Source of the DNA: Clostridia bacterium
GTDB taxonomy: Bacteria > Bacillota > Clostridia > Christensenellales > Borkfalkiaceae
NCBI GenBank assembly: GCA_017473605.1
Contig: JAFUKM010000002.1
Coordinates: forward strand, 1 to 64,000
Direction of reading: 5' to 3'
DNA: 64,000 bases
The notes beneath the pieces are model-generated. The model was not told the origin of the DNA and did no database searches. It worked only from the letters and a program-made list of their open reading frames with translations. Made by a program: the position numbers and the translations under genes. Positions 33,687 through 42,783 of the stretch are shown piece after piece (within the stretch, counting starts at the first letter, position 1; every line of letters begins with the position of its first letter).

Positions 33687-35195
33687 ATGAAAAAACAATG
33701 GTTTTTTGACCGCTATTGCGGACAACAATTTGCCGCGTTGATAGAAGAAGGCAAACTCACGGAACTTGCCGTAGAAATGGAAAACGGCGGCGACATCGTC
33801 GGCAACGTCTACAAAGGCGTCGTTACCAACGTACTTTCGGGCATGAACGCCGCGTTCATCTCCTGCGGATTGGAAAAGAACTGCTATTTATCGATGGAAG
33901 AAACGTATACCGACTATACCAAGTACGACGGTACGCCCGTTTCCACCTCTTCAAAACCCTTGGCGCTCAACGTTGGCGACGAATTGATAGTGCAGGTTAC
34001 GAAACCGCCGCGCGGCAATAAGGGAGCGAAAGTTACAACGCATTTATCGTTCGTGGGTAGACGGCTTATCTATTTGCCCTGTACCGATTTCCTTGGGATT
34101 TCTCGGAAAATCACGGACGAAAAGCAGCGCGAAAACCTTTTGAAGATTGCAGATAAAATGCGCATGGGCAACACGGGCGAAGGCTTTATTGTTCGCACGC
34201 AAGCGCCGTTCGCCTCGCAAAGACAACTGAAAAAAGAAGCGGAATACCTGAAAAAGCTGTACGCGGAAATGCAAAAACGCGCCGTCAACGCGCCCGTCGG
34301 CACTATTTTATATCAAGATGAAGAACTTCCTATCCGTACGATGCGCGACACGTTCGGCGACGATATCAAATCGATTCACGTGGGCGATGAAGAGCTGTAT
34401 CAAAAGCTCCTTGCTCTCATTAAACTGCGCGACGATATTCCCGAAAAGAAGCTGATAAAATACAACGGCGAACGCTCTATGATGAAGGAATACGGCATTT
34501 CCCCGTTGGTATACGACGCCGTATCCCCGCGCGTGCCGCTCGATAACGGTGGATACCTTATCATCGAACGCACGGAAGCAATGACGGTTATCGACGTCAA
34601 TACGGGCAGTTATATCGGCAAGGATAACTTGGAATCCACCGTTTTCGAAGTCAACGTAGCCGCGGCAAAGGAAATAGCCCGACAGGTTCGCTTGCGCAAT
34701 ATCGGCGGTATTATCGTAGTGGATTTTATCGATATGGCAAACGAAGGACACCGTCTTGCCGTTACCGAAACGTTAAAGAACCGTCTTGCCGACGATAGAG
34801 CAAAGTGCAACGTTTTGCCCATGAGCGAATTTTGCATTACGCAATTTACGCGCAAAAGAACGGGCTGCCCCGTGCTGTCCCTTATGGTAAAAACCTGTCC
34901 GCATTGCGCCGGGACGGGATACGTTCATGAAGACATCTTCGTGCTTACGCACTTACGCGCGGAGCTTCTGGATTGCTTTGCCGACGGGTTTGACAGAGCG
35001 ATTGTCGATTTAAATGAACGCATTTTCAATAAAATCGTGGAAGAAAAGACTTTTGAAAAGGAGCTTACCACACGGTGGAAAGAAAAAAAGATTTATTTCG
35101 TACCACACAAAACGTATAAAGAAGAACATTTCACCGTCCGCGGCGAAGGGGAATCCATCGTTTCTCTTCCCGAAAGAGCGCAACTCTTACAATAA
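33687..35195 (+). CDS. rng: Ribonuclease G/E family endoribonuclease
   Basis: 502 residues, RNase G size. An S1 RNA-binding domain (about 38-125), RNase H-like and 5'-sensor regions, the catalytic metal Asp in VIDVNTGS and VVDFIDM, and the zinc-link CPHCAGTG. It processes rRNA and decays mRNA. AAAGGA lies upstream of the ATG. In many Clostridia rng sits between spoIVFB and rplU; here spoIVFB-rng is kept but rplU-rpmA lies 7 kb further on. Confidence 0.93.
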   Translation: MKKQWFFDRYCGQQFAALIEEGKLTELAVEMENGGDIVGNVYKGVVTNVLSGMNAAFISCGLEKNCYLSMEETYTDYTKYDGTPVSTSSKPLALNVGDELIVQVTKPPRGNKGAKVTTHLSFVGRRLIYLPCTDFLGISRKITDEKQRENLLKIADKMRMGNTGEGFIVRTQAPFASQRQLKKEAEYLKKLYAEMQKRAVNAPVGTILYQDEELPIRTMRDTFGDDIKSIHVGDEELYQKLLALIKLRDDIPEKKLIKYNGERSMMKEYGISPLVYDAVSPRVPLDNGGYLIIERTEAMTVIDVNTGSYIGKDNLESTVFEVNVAAAKEIARQVRLRNIGGIIVVDFIDMANEGHRLAVTETLKNRLADDRAKCNVLPMSEFCITQFTRKRTGCPVLSLMVKTCPHCAGTGYVHEDIFVLTHLRAELLDCFADGFDRAIVDLNERIFNKIVEEKTFEKELTTRWKEKKIYFVPHKTYKEEHFTVRGEGESIVSLPERAQLLQ

Positions 35196-35261
35196 GGAAA
35201 TCTCAAAAAACAGCATACAGGTATGCATTGAAAACGAAAAACAAGCACCCATGTACGAGAT

Positions 35262-35294
35262 AAAAACGCCGAACGAAACTCGTTCGGCGTTTTT
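35262..35294. terminator. Terminator after rng
   Basis: A 15-bp perfect stem (35262-35276 with 35280-35294) with A- and T-runs on either side; it can act in both directions. Confidence 0.85.
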
Positions 35295-35319
35295 ACACAC
35301 CTTTTCCACACCAAAAACT

Positions 35320-35556
35320 TTACAACGCCGACAAGAAAAAGTACGCATACGTTCTTGATTTCCAACCTTGCGGTTTTAAGTTACTGTGGTTGAAATAAAG
35401 CTCCCGATAAACCCGAGAAAAAAGTAAAAAGAAAACGAACGATTTTTTACCGTCGTTTCCCGTCAATATAGGCACAGCCTTAATTCTACAACCGCAATGA
35501 ACGCAAATCTCTGCTTTCTCGTGCACTTCCTTACCGCATTTAGAACAAAAAGCCAT
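35320..35556 (-). CDS. Zinc-ribbon membrane protein, possibly frameshifted
   Basis: 78 residues. An N-terminal zinc ribbon (FCSKCGKEV and ICVHCGCRI, Cys pairs at about 4/7 and 18/21) is followed by a hydrophobic start (KKSFVFFLLF) that breaks into an unlikely polar tail. Reading the next frame from about 35407 gives another hydrophobic stretch (FLGFIGSFI), which suggests a frameshift in a zinc-ribbon plus membrane protein. AAGGAG is 8 nt before the ATG. It is divergent from an XRE regulator gene across a large palindrome. Confidence 0.6.
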   Translation of the reverse strand: MAFCSKCGKEVHEKAEICVHCGCRIKAVPILTGNDGKKSFVFFLLFSRVYRELYFNHSNLKPQGWKSRTYAYFFLSAL

Positions 35557-35589
35557 AATTTCATCTCCTTTGATGTTATTCGTACCTTT

Positions 35590-35618
35590 ATCATGCTCTC
35601 ACTTTTGTAAGAAGTCAA
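35590..35618 (-). promoter_or_regulatory. Promoter of the zinc-ribbon gene, within the operator
   Basis: TTGACT (35613-35618), 17 bp, CATGAT (35590-35595). One arm of the 16-bp palindrome fills the spacer, so a bound regulator would block RNA polymerase. Confidence 0.5.
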
Positions 35619-35640
35619 GTATTTTTCTTACAAAAGTGAG
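35598..35640. promoter_or_regulatory. 16-bp inverted repeat operator between divergent genes
   Basis: CTCACTTTTGTAAGAA (35598-35613) and TTCTTACAAAAGTGAG (35625-35640) are perfect inverted copies with an 11-bp spacer, lying between the zinc-ribbon and XRE genes. Probable autoregulatory operator. Confidence 0.7.
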
Positions 35641-35651
35641 AAGATATAAGT

Positions 35652-35864
35652 ATGGAATATCAAAATAAATTCAAAAACAACTTAAAGGAATTGCGGTTAA
35701 GCAATAAATTAGGTCAAGTGGAATTAGCCAAAGCCCTTGGCGTGAGCAAAGGCGTAATCAGTTTATGGGAAAACGGGCAACGAGAACCGACAATGTATTC
35801 CTTGATACTGCTCGCAAAATTTTTTGCCGTTAGCATTGACGAGCTTGTTGGATTAAACGAGTAA
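35652..35864 (+). CDS. XRE-family transcriptional regulator
   Basis: 70 residues comprising just a Cro/CI helix-turn-helix (LGQVELAKALGVSKGVISLWENG, about 18-40) with a short C-terminal helix. It probably binds the palindrome at 35598-35640, which ends 11 bp before its ATG, and controls itself and the divergent zinc-ribbon gene. No strong Shine-Dalgarno is visible. Confidence 0.88.
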   Translation: MEYQNKFKNNLKELRLSNKLGQVELAKALGVSKGVISLWENGQREPTMYSLILLAKFFAVSIDELVGLNE

Positions 35865-35903
35865 AAAAGAGCCGTATCTTGCATGCAAGATACGGCTCTT
35901 TTT
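35864..35903. terminator. Bidirectional terminator between XRE and clpX
   Basis: A near-perfect palindrome: 19-bp arms (35864-35882, 35885-35903) with A- and T-runs at the ends. Confidence 0.9.
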
Positions 35904-35920
35904 ATGCGTGTTTTATATTT

Positions 35921-37159
35921 TTACGCTGACTTTTTATATACGAGCTTGGGAGAAATCCCGTCGGTTAAACACTCTTTGGTAATCACGACTTCTTCCACGT
36001 TTTCTTCGGACGGGATTTTGTACATCACTTCCGTCATCACGCTTTCGATAATGGTACGAAGCCCACGCGCGCCCGTTTTCAAACGGATTGCCGTCTGCGC
36101 GATTTCGCGTACAGCGTCGTCTTCCACCGTTAATTTCACGCCGTCAAAGCCGACCAGCTTTTGGTACTGTTTGATGATGGCGTTCTTCGGCTCGGTAAGA
36201 ATTTTCACAAGCGCGTCTTCGCCGAGCGGGTCGAGATTGACGACGATGGGAAGTCTGCCCACGAATTCGGGAATCAAACCGAACTTCGTCAAATCTTGCG
36301 GTTTCACGTCGTCGAGCACGCTATAATCTACTTCGTTTGCGCCCAAACGGACTTTGCCGCCGAACCCGAGCGTCGTATCGTCTTTACGGGAAGATACGAT
36401 TTTATCCAAGCCCACGAACGCGCCACCGCAAATGAAAAGAATATTCGTCGTATCAATGCGTAAGCACTCCTGATTGGGGTGCTTTCTTCCTCCTTGGGGG
36501 GGAACGCTCGCCGTCGTGCTTTCGATGATTTTCAAAAGCGCCTGTTGCACGCCTTCGCCTGATACGTCGCGCGTAATAGACACGTTTTCGCCCTTGCGGG
36601 AAATCTTATCGATTTCGTCGATATAGATAATGCCGCGTTGCGCGCGTTCCACGTCGTAATCGGCGTTTTGAATCAGTTTCAAAAGGATATTTTCCACGTC
36701 TTCGCCCACGTAACCCGCCTCGGTAAGCGTCGTTGCGTCCGAAGAAGCGAACGGCACGTTGAGAATCTTCGCAAGCGTTTTGGCAAGCAGCGTTTTACCG
36801 CTGCCCGTAGGCCCTAATAACAGCACGTTGCTCTTTTCAATCTCCACGCCGTCGTCGTCCTTTTTACCTTTTGCAAGCGCGTTAATCCGCTTATAGTGGT
36901 TATATACGGCAACGGAAAGCACGCGTTTTGCTTTATCTTGACCAACGATATATTGGTCAAGCTCCGCTTTAATTTCCGCAGGTTTTTTTAAGGGGACGTC
37001 CTTTTGCGGTTCTTTCTCGTTTTCCCACTCTTCCACCATAGATTTGCAAATCTCTACGCACTCGTCGCAAATACACGCGCCGTCAGGCCCGCTAATTAAA
37101 CGCCGAGTTTCCTCCTTGGGTTTTCCGCAAAAAGAACAATGTTGATTTTTGTTTGCCAT
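35921..37159 (-). CDS. clpX: ClpX unfoldase subunit
   Basis: 412 residues, usual length. An N-terminal C4 zinc-binding domain ([15 protein letters not shown]), AAA+ Walker A GPTGSGKT, Walker [11 protein letters not shown], an IGF-like ClpP-docking loop region (here FGGKVRLG nearby) and RLP/sensor motifs ([10 protein letters not shown]). It unfolds substrates for ClpP. GGAG lies 8 nt before the ATG. It follows clpP on the same strand but with a 457-bp gap holding repeats and a terminator, so it has its own transcription unit. Confidence 0.96.
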   Translation of the reverse strand: MANKNQHCSFCGKPKEETRRLISGPDGACICDECVEICKSMVEEWENEKEPQKDVPLKKPAEIKAELDQYIVGQDKAKRVLSVAVYNHYKRINALAKGKKDDDGVEIEKSNVLLLGPTGSGKTLLAKTLAKILNVPFASSDATTLTEAGYVGEDVENILLKLIQNADYDVERAQRGIIYIDEIDKISRKGENVSITRDVSGEGVQQALLKIIESTTASVPPQGGRKHPNQECLRIDTTNILFICGGAFVGLDKIVSSRKDDTTLGFGGKVRLGANEVDYSVLDDVKPQDLTKFGLIPEFVGRLPIVVNLDPLGEDALVKILTEPKNAIIKQYQKLVGFDGVKLTVEDDAVREIAQTAIRLKTGARGLRTIIESVMTEVMYKIPSEENVEEVVITKECLTDGISPKLVYKKSA

Positions 37160-37262
37160 TGATAATACTCCGTAATCAATCTTACTAATAATGGTATGAC
37201 GCGCGCGCGTAATTTGTGCGCGCCGCCCACGTTTATTTATACCCCGTTTATCGGACTTTTAA

Positions 37263-37478
37263 TCTCACGTCTACGATAATACCGCATAAAAGCGTTACCG
37301 AAAGGGGTTAAATTTTAACGAAATGGCGTACCGCTTAAACGCCTGACGGCGTTGGTAACGCAAAACTGCGTTTTGCTTTTATGGGGGTTGTTTTCCGCCT
37401 ATCGGCGGCTCTTGACAGCGCCTCGTAAAGGCTTTGCCTTTACAATCCGTAAGGGACTATGCCCCTTAACCCCAAGTT
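37263..37478. repeat. Intergenic repeat element, copy at the clpP-clpX gap
   Basis: Two modules. Module A (about 37263-37316, CGTCTACGATAATACCGCAT...) resembles 18523-18575, 49191-49246 and 56204-56252. Module B (37335-37478) begins AAACGCCTGACGGCGTTG and matches 56086-56200; its TGCCTTTACAATCCGTAAG part also occurs at 49154-49172. A further partial module A is at 37480-37523. No coding potential; the gap 37160-37616 otherwise holds only a clpP terminator. Confidence 0.65.
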
Positions 37479-37555
37479 CAAGATAACACACCGCACATAA
37501 GCGTTGCCGAAAAAGGTTACGACTTGCCGAAAGTGGCGCACCGTCGCAAAAATAG

Positions 37556-37589
37556 CGCGCAAAACCGCCGATATGGGGAGTTTTGCGCG
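37556..37589 (-). terminator. clpP terminator
   Basis: CGCGCAAAAC (37556-37565) pairs with GTTTTGCGCG (37580-37589); on the minus strand it is followed by CTATTTTTG. Confidence 0.65.
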
Positions 37590-37616
37590 TTCGTATTTCT
37601 ATGCTTTGGCTTTGGA

Positions 37617-38210
37617 TTATCTTCTGACGAAGACTCTGTCGATAAGCCCGTACGCGCGAGCTTCTTCCGCCGACATATAATTATCTCTATCGGTATCCCG
37701 TTCAATCGTAGCGATGTCCCTACCCGTGTTTTCCGCAAGGATACGGTTAAGCTTCGCCTTCGTGCGCAGGATATGTTCCGCTTGAATTTTAATGTCGCTT
37801 GCCTGACCTTGCGCGCCGCCGAGCGGTTGATGAATCATAATCTCGGAGTTGGGCAACGCATAGCGTTTTCCGCGCGCGCCGCTCGATAAGAGAAAGGCAC
37901 CCATGGACGCAGCCAAGCCGATACAAATGGTGGATACGTCGCATTTGATGTAGTTCATCGTATCGTAAATAGCCATACCCGCAGACACCGAACCGCCGGG
38001 GGAGTTGATATATAAGCTGATATCTTTCGTAGGGTCTTTGCCTTCGAGATAGATAAGCTGCGCCACGACAGTGTTCGCTACGGCGTCGTTGATTTCGCCG
38101 CTCAAAAAGATAATTCTGTCGTCGAGCAATCTCGAATATAAGTCGTACGTGCGCTCGCCCGAAGACGTGCGTTCGACAACGTAAGGCACCAATACGTTTT
38201 TCGTTTCCAT
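37617..38210 (-). CDS. clpP: ClpP protease subunit
   Basis: 197 residues. The catalytic Ser is in GLAASMGAF (about residue 98), His in MIHQPLGG (about 123) and Asp in ERDTDRD (about 172). It forms the 14-mer degradation chamber used with ClpX. ATG 38210 follows AAGGAAAG and matches the family N-terminus ([18 protein letters not shown]); the 11-codon extension is rejected. It lies between tig and clpX, the conserved order. Confidence 0.96.
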   Translation of the reverse strand: METKNVLVPYVVERTSSGERTYDLYSRLLDDRIIFLSGEINDAVANTVVAQLIYLEGKDPTKDISLYINSPGGSVSAGMAIYDTMNYIKCDVSTICIGLAASMGAFLLSSGARGKRYALPNSEIMIHQPLGGAQGQASDIKIQAEHILRTKAKLNRILAENTGRDIATIERDTDRDNYMSAEEARAYGLIDRVFVRR

Positions 38211-38273
38211 AATTTCTTTCCTTAACTTTTTGCGATTACGCAAAAAACTTCCCTGCGAAGCAACTTCACTACG

Positions 38274-38310
38274 CCGTAGGCGTTACTTCACTTTGCGTAA
38301 GCAAAACTTC
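38274..38310. repeat. 37-bp repeat, inverted copy A
   Basis: A 37-bp sequence (starting CCGTAGGCGTTACTTCACTT) in the tig-clpP gap whose exact reverse complement is at 41610-41646. Confidence 0.85.
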
Positions 38311-38316
38311 ACTTGA

Positions 38317-39612
38317 TTAGTCTTTATACATTTCGTTATTTTCTTTCAAGAAGTTGAAGAGCTTGGTGATAACGATATCGTTGCGGATATAATCGAATTG
38401 ACGGGGGTCCATACCTTTCTTGTATTCGGCAACGTCCTTTTCCACCGATTTTGCTTGCTCGGCAATCTTCGCGTCCACTTCTTCTTCCGTCGCTTCGATA
38501 GCTTCGTCTTTGATAATTTGCGAAATGATGAGCTGGCTCATAACGTTCTTCTTCGCCTGTTCTTCATAGTTCTTTCTGAAATCCGCTTCCGTTACTTTAA
38601 GGAAATCGAGATAATCGGAAAGCTTCAAGCCTTGATACATAAGCTGATATTCGAACTTTTGCAAAAGGGAATCGATTTCTCTGTCAATCATCGCTTGGGG
38701 AATTTCCGCTTCCGTGTTCGCCGCGATAGCTTCCAAAATGCTGTTTTCCGTAGCGTCGTTGGAACGTCTGTCCGCTTGCTGTTGCAATCTTTCCTTCGTC
38801 TTTGCCTTGTACGCTTCTACGCTTTCGCTGCCCGTAGCGTCTTTAATGAATTCGTCGTTAAGCTCGGGAAACTCTTTCGCTTGCAAGCTGTTGAGCGTAA
38901 CGGCAAATACGGCGGGTTTGCCTTTGAGCGCTTCCGCCTGATAGTTTTCGGGGAACGTAACGTTTACGTCCTTCTTTTCACCGATATTCATACCGACGAC
39001 TTGGTCTTCAAACCCGGGAATAAACTGACCGCTGCCAAGCGTCAAATCGAAGCCTTCCGCTTCGCCGCCGTCGAATTTCACGCCGTCAACCGTACCCACG
39101 AAATCGATGTTCGCGATGTCGCCGTTTTGCGCCGCTCTGCCTTCTACGGGCACTTTGCGAGCGTTTCTGTCGAGTAAACGGTTGATTTCAGCGTCTACTT
39201 CTTCGTCCTTAACAGTATACGCGATTTCCTTGATTTTCATACCCTTGTAGGAAGAAATTTTCACTTCGGGCTTTACGGGAACGACAGCCACGAGCGTTAC
39301 GCCTTCTTCCGAGAAATCTTCCACGGAAACGTCGGGGTCGCCGACAACCGTGAATTTCTTTTCGCATTTGCCGATAACGTCGCCGTAGTTATCCCCGAAA
39401 AGGATATTGAGCGCGTCTTCGTAGAATACGCCCTTGCCGTATACGTTTTCGATAACGTTCTTGGGCGCTTTGCCTTTACGGAAGCCGTTTACGCTGAACT
39501 TGTTTCTCGTTTTGAGATACGCTTTCGTTTGCGCCGCTTTGAATTCTTCTGCGTCGAATTTAAGCGTGATTTTTACCGTGCTCTTTTCGGCTGCTTTGGT
39601 AGTGTACTTCAT
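38317..39612 (-). CDS. tig: Trigger factor
   Basis: 431 residues. The N-terminal ribosome-binding domain has GFRKGKAPKNVIE (about 43-55, the family's G-F-R-x-G-K-x-P loop), a PPIase domain (about 155-245) and a helical C-terminal chaperone domain. It meets nascent chains at the ribosome exit. First gene of the tig-clpP-clpX cluster. AGGAG precedes the ATG. TTTATT-17-TAAAAT about 110 bp upstream may be its promoter. Confidence 0.95.
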   Translation of the reverse strand: MKYTTKAAEKSTVKITLKFDAEEFKAAQTKAYLKTRNKFSVNGFRKGKAPKNVIENVYGKGVFYEDALNILFGDNYGDVIGKCEKKFTVVGDPDVSVEDFSEEGVTLVAVVPVKPEVKISSYKGMKIKEIAYTVKDEEVDAEINRLLDRNARKVPVEGRAAQNGDIANIDFVGTVDGVKFDGGEAEGFDLTLGSGQFIPGFEDQVVGMNIGEKKDVNVTFPENYQAEALKGKPAVFAVTLNSLQAKEFPELNDEFIKDATGSESVEAYKAKTKERLQQQADRRSNDATENSILEAIAANTEAEIPQAMIDREIDSLLQKFEYQLMYQGLKLSDYLDFLKVTEADFRKNYEEQAKKNVMSQLIISQIIKDEAIEATEEEVDAKIAEQAKSVEKDVAEYKKGMDPRQFDYIRNDIVITKLFNFLKENNEMYKD

Positions 39613-39750
39613 AATACTTTTTCTCCTGCTATATTGCTGTTTTTATTTTTTATTGACTTTCTGCAAAAACGGAAAATTACGTTTTCGGTTTTGCTCATTA
39701 CATTTTATCATATTTGTCGAAGAAAATAAAGCGTTTTTCAATCGTTTTTA

Positions 39751-39779
39751 TTTACAATTTCTTAATTTTAGGGTATAAT
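39751..39779 (+). promoter_or_regulatory. rqcH promoter
   Basis: TTTACA (39751-39756), 17 bp, TATAAT (39774-39779); leader of about 90 nt. Confidence 0.8.
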
Positions 39780-39874
39780 TTAAGAAAAGAACTCTTCCCT
39801 TCGACGCTTTTTGGCAAAAACCGCGAAGCAATAGGGAAACAAGTTTCTTGAAAGTTTATCAAAGGGGGTCAACT

Positions 39875-41593
39875 ATGCCACAGGACGCTTTCCATATCCG
39901 CCGCAGCGCAAACGAGCTGAACAATCTTCTCGTCGGCGGCAAAATCAACCGCATATCCCAAGTGAGCAAAGACGAGCTTACCTTTATTATATACACCGGA
40001 AAAACGACGGTTAAACTCATTTTAAGCGCAAATGCGTCCAACGCACGCGTATGTTTGTCGCTGACGGAAAAAGAACCGCTTGCCGTCGCGCCCAACTTTT
40101 GTATGCTTCTTCGAAAGCACTTGCAAAACGCGGAAATTCTCGCCGTTTCTCAACACGAATTCGAACGGATTATCGAAATCGATTTACATTGTACCACCGA
40201 TTTTTCGCAATGTAACCGCACGCTCGTTTGCGAGCTGATGGGGAAATACTCGAATATCGTTTTGGTGGAAAAGGGAATCGTGCTCGGCGCGCTCAAAACG
40301 ACTTCGCTCGTGGACGATACGCACAGAATTTTGTTCGCAGGCGCAAGGTACGAATATCCTACGCCGCAAGACAAAGCTTCGCCGTTTGATAGCGCGGGTA
40401 TTCGCAACCGCTTGGAAAATTACGTAAAACTCCGTGAAGAAAGCTTGGATAGAGAAAGCTTGGCGCAGTTCGTCTTTGATAACGTATCGGGACTTGCGCA
40501 GCCCACGGCAAGAGAGCTTGTCTTGCGCGCGGAAGAAAAAAACGGCGCGCTCTCCCTTTGTTTATCCCCGTCGGCAAAAGCGCCCCTTTGGGATTTTATC
40601 GGGGATTTTTGCGCAAACGAGCCGCCTAACCCCCATATACGTATCGATAACGGCGTAATTACCGACTTTTTTGCGTTCCCGATTACAGGGGGAATTCCTA
40701 TGCCTTCCCTTTGCAAAGCGCAAGACGAATTTTATACGAAGCGGGAAACGAAAAAGGGGTTTGACGACAAAAAACGCCGCTTGGAAAGCGGCGTGAAAAC
40801 GCTGATAAAAAAGACGAACAAACGCTTGCAGGAAACACAAGAAAAACTCCGCGAAGCGGAAAAGGCGGACGACAACCGTATCAAAGGTGAACTTTTGACG
40901 GCGAATTTGTACGCGATAGAAAAAGGACAGCGCTATGTAGAGCTTGTCAACTGGTACGATGAACAGGGCGGCGCGATAAAAATCCAACTCGACCCCCTGC
41001 TTTCCCCTGCCAAAAACGCGCAAAAATATTTCAAGCAATACAACAAACAAAAACGCGCGAAAGAAATTTTATTGCCAATGCAAAAAGCGGACGAAAACGA
41101 GCTTTCCTACGCCGAGAGTATCGCCGCTTCCATCGCCTTGTCGGAAACGGACGAGGATTTGAAGGAAATCGAAACGGAGCTGACGGAAGCAGGGCTTCTC
41201 CGCGCGCCGAAACAAACGGTTAAAAAGAATAAAAAAGAAACGCCCGTACCGTTTAGAGAATACGAGCGCGACGGTAAAAAAATACTCGTCGGTAGAAACA
41301 ATTTGCAAAACGAGCGGCTTTTAAAGCTTGCTTCCCCCGATGATATTTGGCTGCACGTGCAAAAATACCACTCTTCGCACGTCATTATCTTCGTTGAAGG
41401 GGAGCAGGTACGAGATGAAACGGTTTTGTACGCCGCCAAGCTTTGCGCGTATTATTCGGAAGCGCGCGATAGCGATAAGATACCCGTGGACTATTGCAAG
41501 CGCAAGTTTGTCAAAAAACCCAAAGGAAGCAAGGCGGGCTTCGTTACGTATACCGATTATAAAACGGTGCTGGTAAAAGCGAGTTTAGAGTGA
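39875..41593 (+). CDS. rqcH: Ribosome quality control protein RqcH (NFACT family)
   Basis: 572 residues: NFACT-N (about 1-200), helix-hairpin-helix, a long charged coiled coil (about 270-420) and NFACT-R (about 440-560, with DDIWLHVQKYHSSHVII). RqcH binds stalled 50S-peptidyl-tRNA complexes and adds alanine tails to nascent chains. Its partner RqcP (yabO) is absent from the SpoVB-like/mazG locus where it often sits. ATG 39875 follows AAGGGGG; an upstream in-frame ATG lacks a ribosome-binding site. Confidence 0.93.
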   Translation: MPQDAFHIRRSANELNNLLVGGKINRISQVSKDELTFIIYTGKTTVKLILSANASNARVCLSLTEKEPLAVAPNFCMLLRKHLQNAEILAVSQHEFERIIEIDLHCTTDFSQCNRTLVCELMGKYSNIVLVEKGIVLGALKTTSLVDDTHRILFAGARYEYPTPQDKASPFDSAGIRNRLENYVKLREESLDRESLAQFVFDNVSGLAQPTARELVLRAEEKNGALSLCLSPSAKAPLWDFIGDFCANEPPNPHIRIDNGVITDFFAFPITGGIPMPSLCKAQDEFYTKRETKKGFDDKKRRLESGVKTLIKKTNKRLQETQEKLREAEKADDNRIKGELLTANLYAIEKGQRYVELVNWYDEQGGAIKIQLDPLLSPAKNAQKYFKQYNKQKRAKEILLPMQKADENELSYAESIAASIALSETDEDLKEIETELTEAGLLRAPKQTVKKNKKETPVPFREYERDGKKILVGRNNLQNERLLKLASPDDIWLHVQKYHSSHVIIFVEGEQVRDETVLYAAKLCAYYSEARDSDKIPVDYCKRKFVKKPKGSKAGFVTYTDYKTVLVKASLE

Positions 41594-41609
41594 GATTACC
41601 GTATGAAGC

Positions 41610-41646
41610 GAAGTTTTGCTTACGCAAAGTGAAGTAACGCCTACGG
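41610..41646. repeat. 37-bp repeat, inverted copy B
   Basis: The exact reverse complement of 38274-38310, 16 bp after the rqcH stop codon. Confidence 0.85.
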
Positions 41647-41681
41647 AAAAAGTATCGGCGGTTATAAATATAAGCATTCAT

Positions 41682-41715
41682 TTTAGCCCCGCGCGAAAAT
41701 TCGCGCGGGGCTAAA
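41682..41715. terminator. Bidirectional terminator
   Basis: TTTAGCCCCGCGCGAA pairs with TTCGCGCGGGGCTAAA around a 2-nt loop, with T/A-runs outside; between convergent rqcH and the four-helix protein gene. Confidence 0.9.
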
Positions 41716-41724
41716 AACTTCACT

Positions 41725-42171
41725 TTACAAATACTCTTTCCACTTCTTTTCAAAACGCTCTTCGGCGGCAATCATCTCGTCCAAAAGCTGTAAAATATCG
41801 TCCGCGCCTTCGATACACGTTTCGCTTTGCGATTTGCGAAGGGCGGTTATCCCCATTACCGTGCCTTGTAACATCATATCCGCAATGTGCGCGCGCGAGT
41901 TGTCCATCATCGAATTCATCTTGATAGACCCCCACATCATCGCTTTTTTGAAAGGGTTAGGCTCTTTCAATTCCAAACCCTTGTCTTTGGCGAGCATAGC
42001 GGCTTTTGCGGAGAATTTTTCATATTCTTCGTGCTGTAAAGAAAGCTCCGCTCTCACGTCTTCGTCCTCCACTTGGGGGAGAATATTGGCAATCGATTGC
42101 AGCGCAAGCTGCGCGTTGCGGTAAATTTCGGAAAGCACTTCTTCCGTCTGTTTAAAATCTTTATCTTCCAT
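41725..42171 (-). CDS. Helical-bundle protein, unknown function
   Basis: A 148-residue protein predicted to be four long helices, with Met-rich centre (KKAMMWGSIKMNSMMDNS) and acidic ends. It resembles ferritin-like/DUF2383-type four-helix bundles in plan, but I see no clear pair of E-x-x-H metal ligands. No signal peptide. AAGGAG precedes the ATG. Single-gene unit convergent with rqcH. Confidence 0.6.
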   Translation of the reverse strand: MEDKDFKQTEEVLSEIYRNAQLALQSIANILPQVEDEDVRAELSLQHEEYEKFSAKAAMLAKDKGLELKEPNPFKKAMMWGSIKMNSMMDNSRAHIADMMLQGTVMGITALRKSQSETCIEGADDILQLLDEMIAAEERFEKKWKEYL

Positions 42172-42281
42172 TATTTTTTTCTCCTTATCACGTTTTCCAC
42201 AGTTTACCGCTTTTTTACGTGAAAAATACGTTTTTAGACGGAAAATTTTTCAATTTTTTCAAAAAATAAAAGAAAAAACGC

Positions 42282-42311
42282 TTGACGGGCTACGCGTAAA
42301 TATGATATAGT
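42282..42311 (+). promoter_or_regulatory. Promoter of the rplU-rpmA operon
   Basis: TTGACG (42282-42287), 18 bp, TATAGT (42306-42311). Confidence 0.7.
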
Positions 42312-42317
42312 AGTATC

Positions 42318-42423
42318 CGAGCCGATAGAAACGGGCTTTTTTAAGTCGCCATTTTTAAGGAATTTTCCTAACGAGGCGCGCCTTGGATATTCTTCGAGAC
42401 TGGAAAGAGGAGGTAAACATTGT
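42318..42423 (+). promoter_or_regulatory. Ribosomal protein L21-type leader
   Basis: A leader of about 105 nt before rplU with a GCCGATAGAAACGGGC stem-loop region and an AAGGAATTTTCCTAA element before the ribosome-binding site. Bacillota rplU genes commonly carry an autoregulatory L21 leader; similarity here is by position and general fold only. Confidence 0.45.
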
Positions 42424-42729
42424 ATGTACGCTATCATCGATAACGGAAACAAGCAATACAAAGTAGCGGAAGGCGACGTAGTACGCGTAGAAAAACTCGC
42501 GGCGAACGAAGGCGACACCGTTGAATTCAAAGTGCTTATGGTTTCCGACGAGAACGGTATCAAGACCGGCGCGGAAGTAGCATCCGCAAAGGTAACCGCA
42601 ACGGTTGTTAAGCAAGACAAAGCGAAAAAGATTATCGTCTTCAAGTATAAAGCGAAGAAGAACGAACGTAAAAAGCAAGGTCACAGACAACCCTTCACCG
42701 CAGTTAAAGTAGAAAAAATCGAGCTTTAA
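42424..42729 (+). CDS. rplU: 50S ribosomal protein L21
   Basis: 101 residues, complete L21: starts [14 protein letters not shown] and ends with the RNA-binding [21 protein letters not shown] region. GAGGAGG lies upstream. The Prp protease gene usually found between rplU and rpmA is missing; rpmA follows after 54 nt. Confidence 0.97.
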   Translation: MYAIIDNGNKQYKVAEGDVVRVEKLAANEGDTVEFKVLMVSDENGIKTGAEVASAKVTATVVKQDKAKKIIVFKYKAKKNERKKQGHRQPFTAVKVEKIEL

Positions 42730-42783
42730 CGGCACTCGCCCCTATCAAGGGACAACAAATACTTGAATTAAGGAGAAAGAAAA

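Noticed and set aside
34044..34303. Small minus-strand ORFs within rng and similar ones elsewhere
   Set aside because: Shadows of conserved genes without ribosome-binding sites or family features.
42190..42235. parS-like match near 42.2 kb
   Set aside because: Only about 13 of 16 matches in A/T-rich DNA; not distinguishable from chance.
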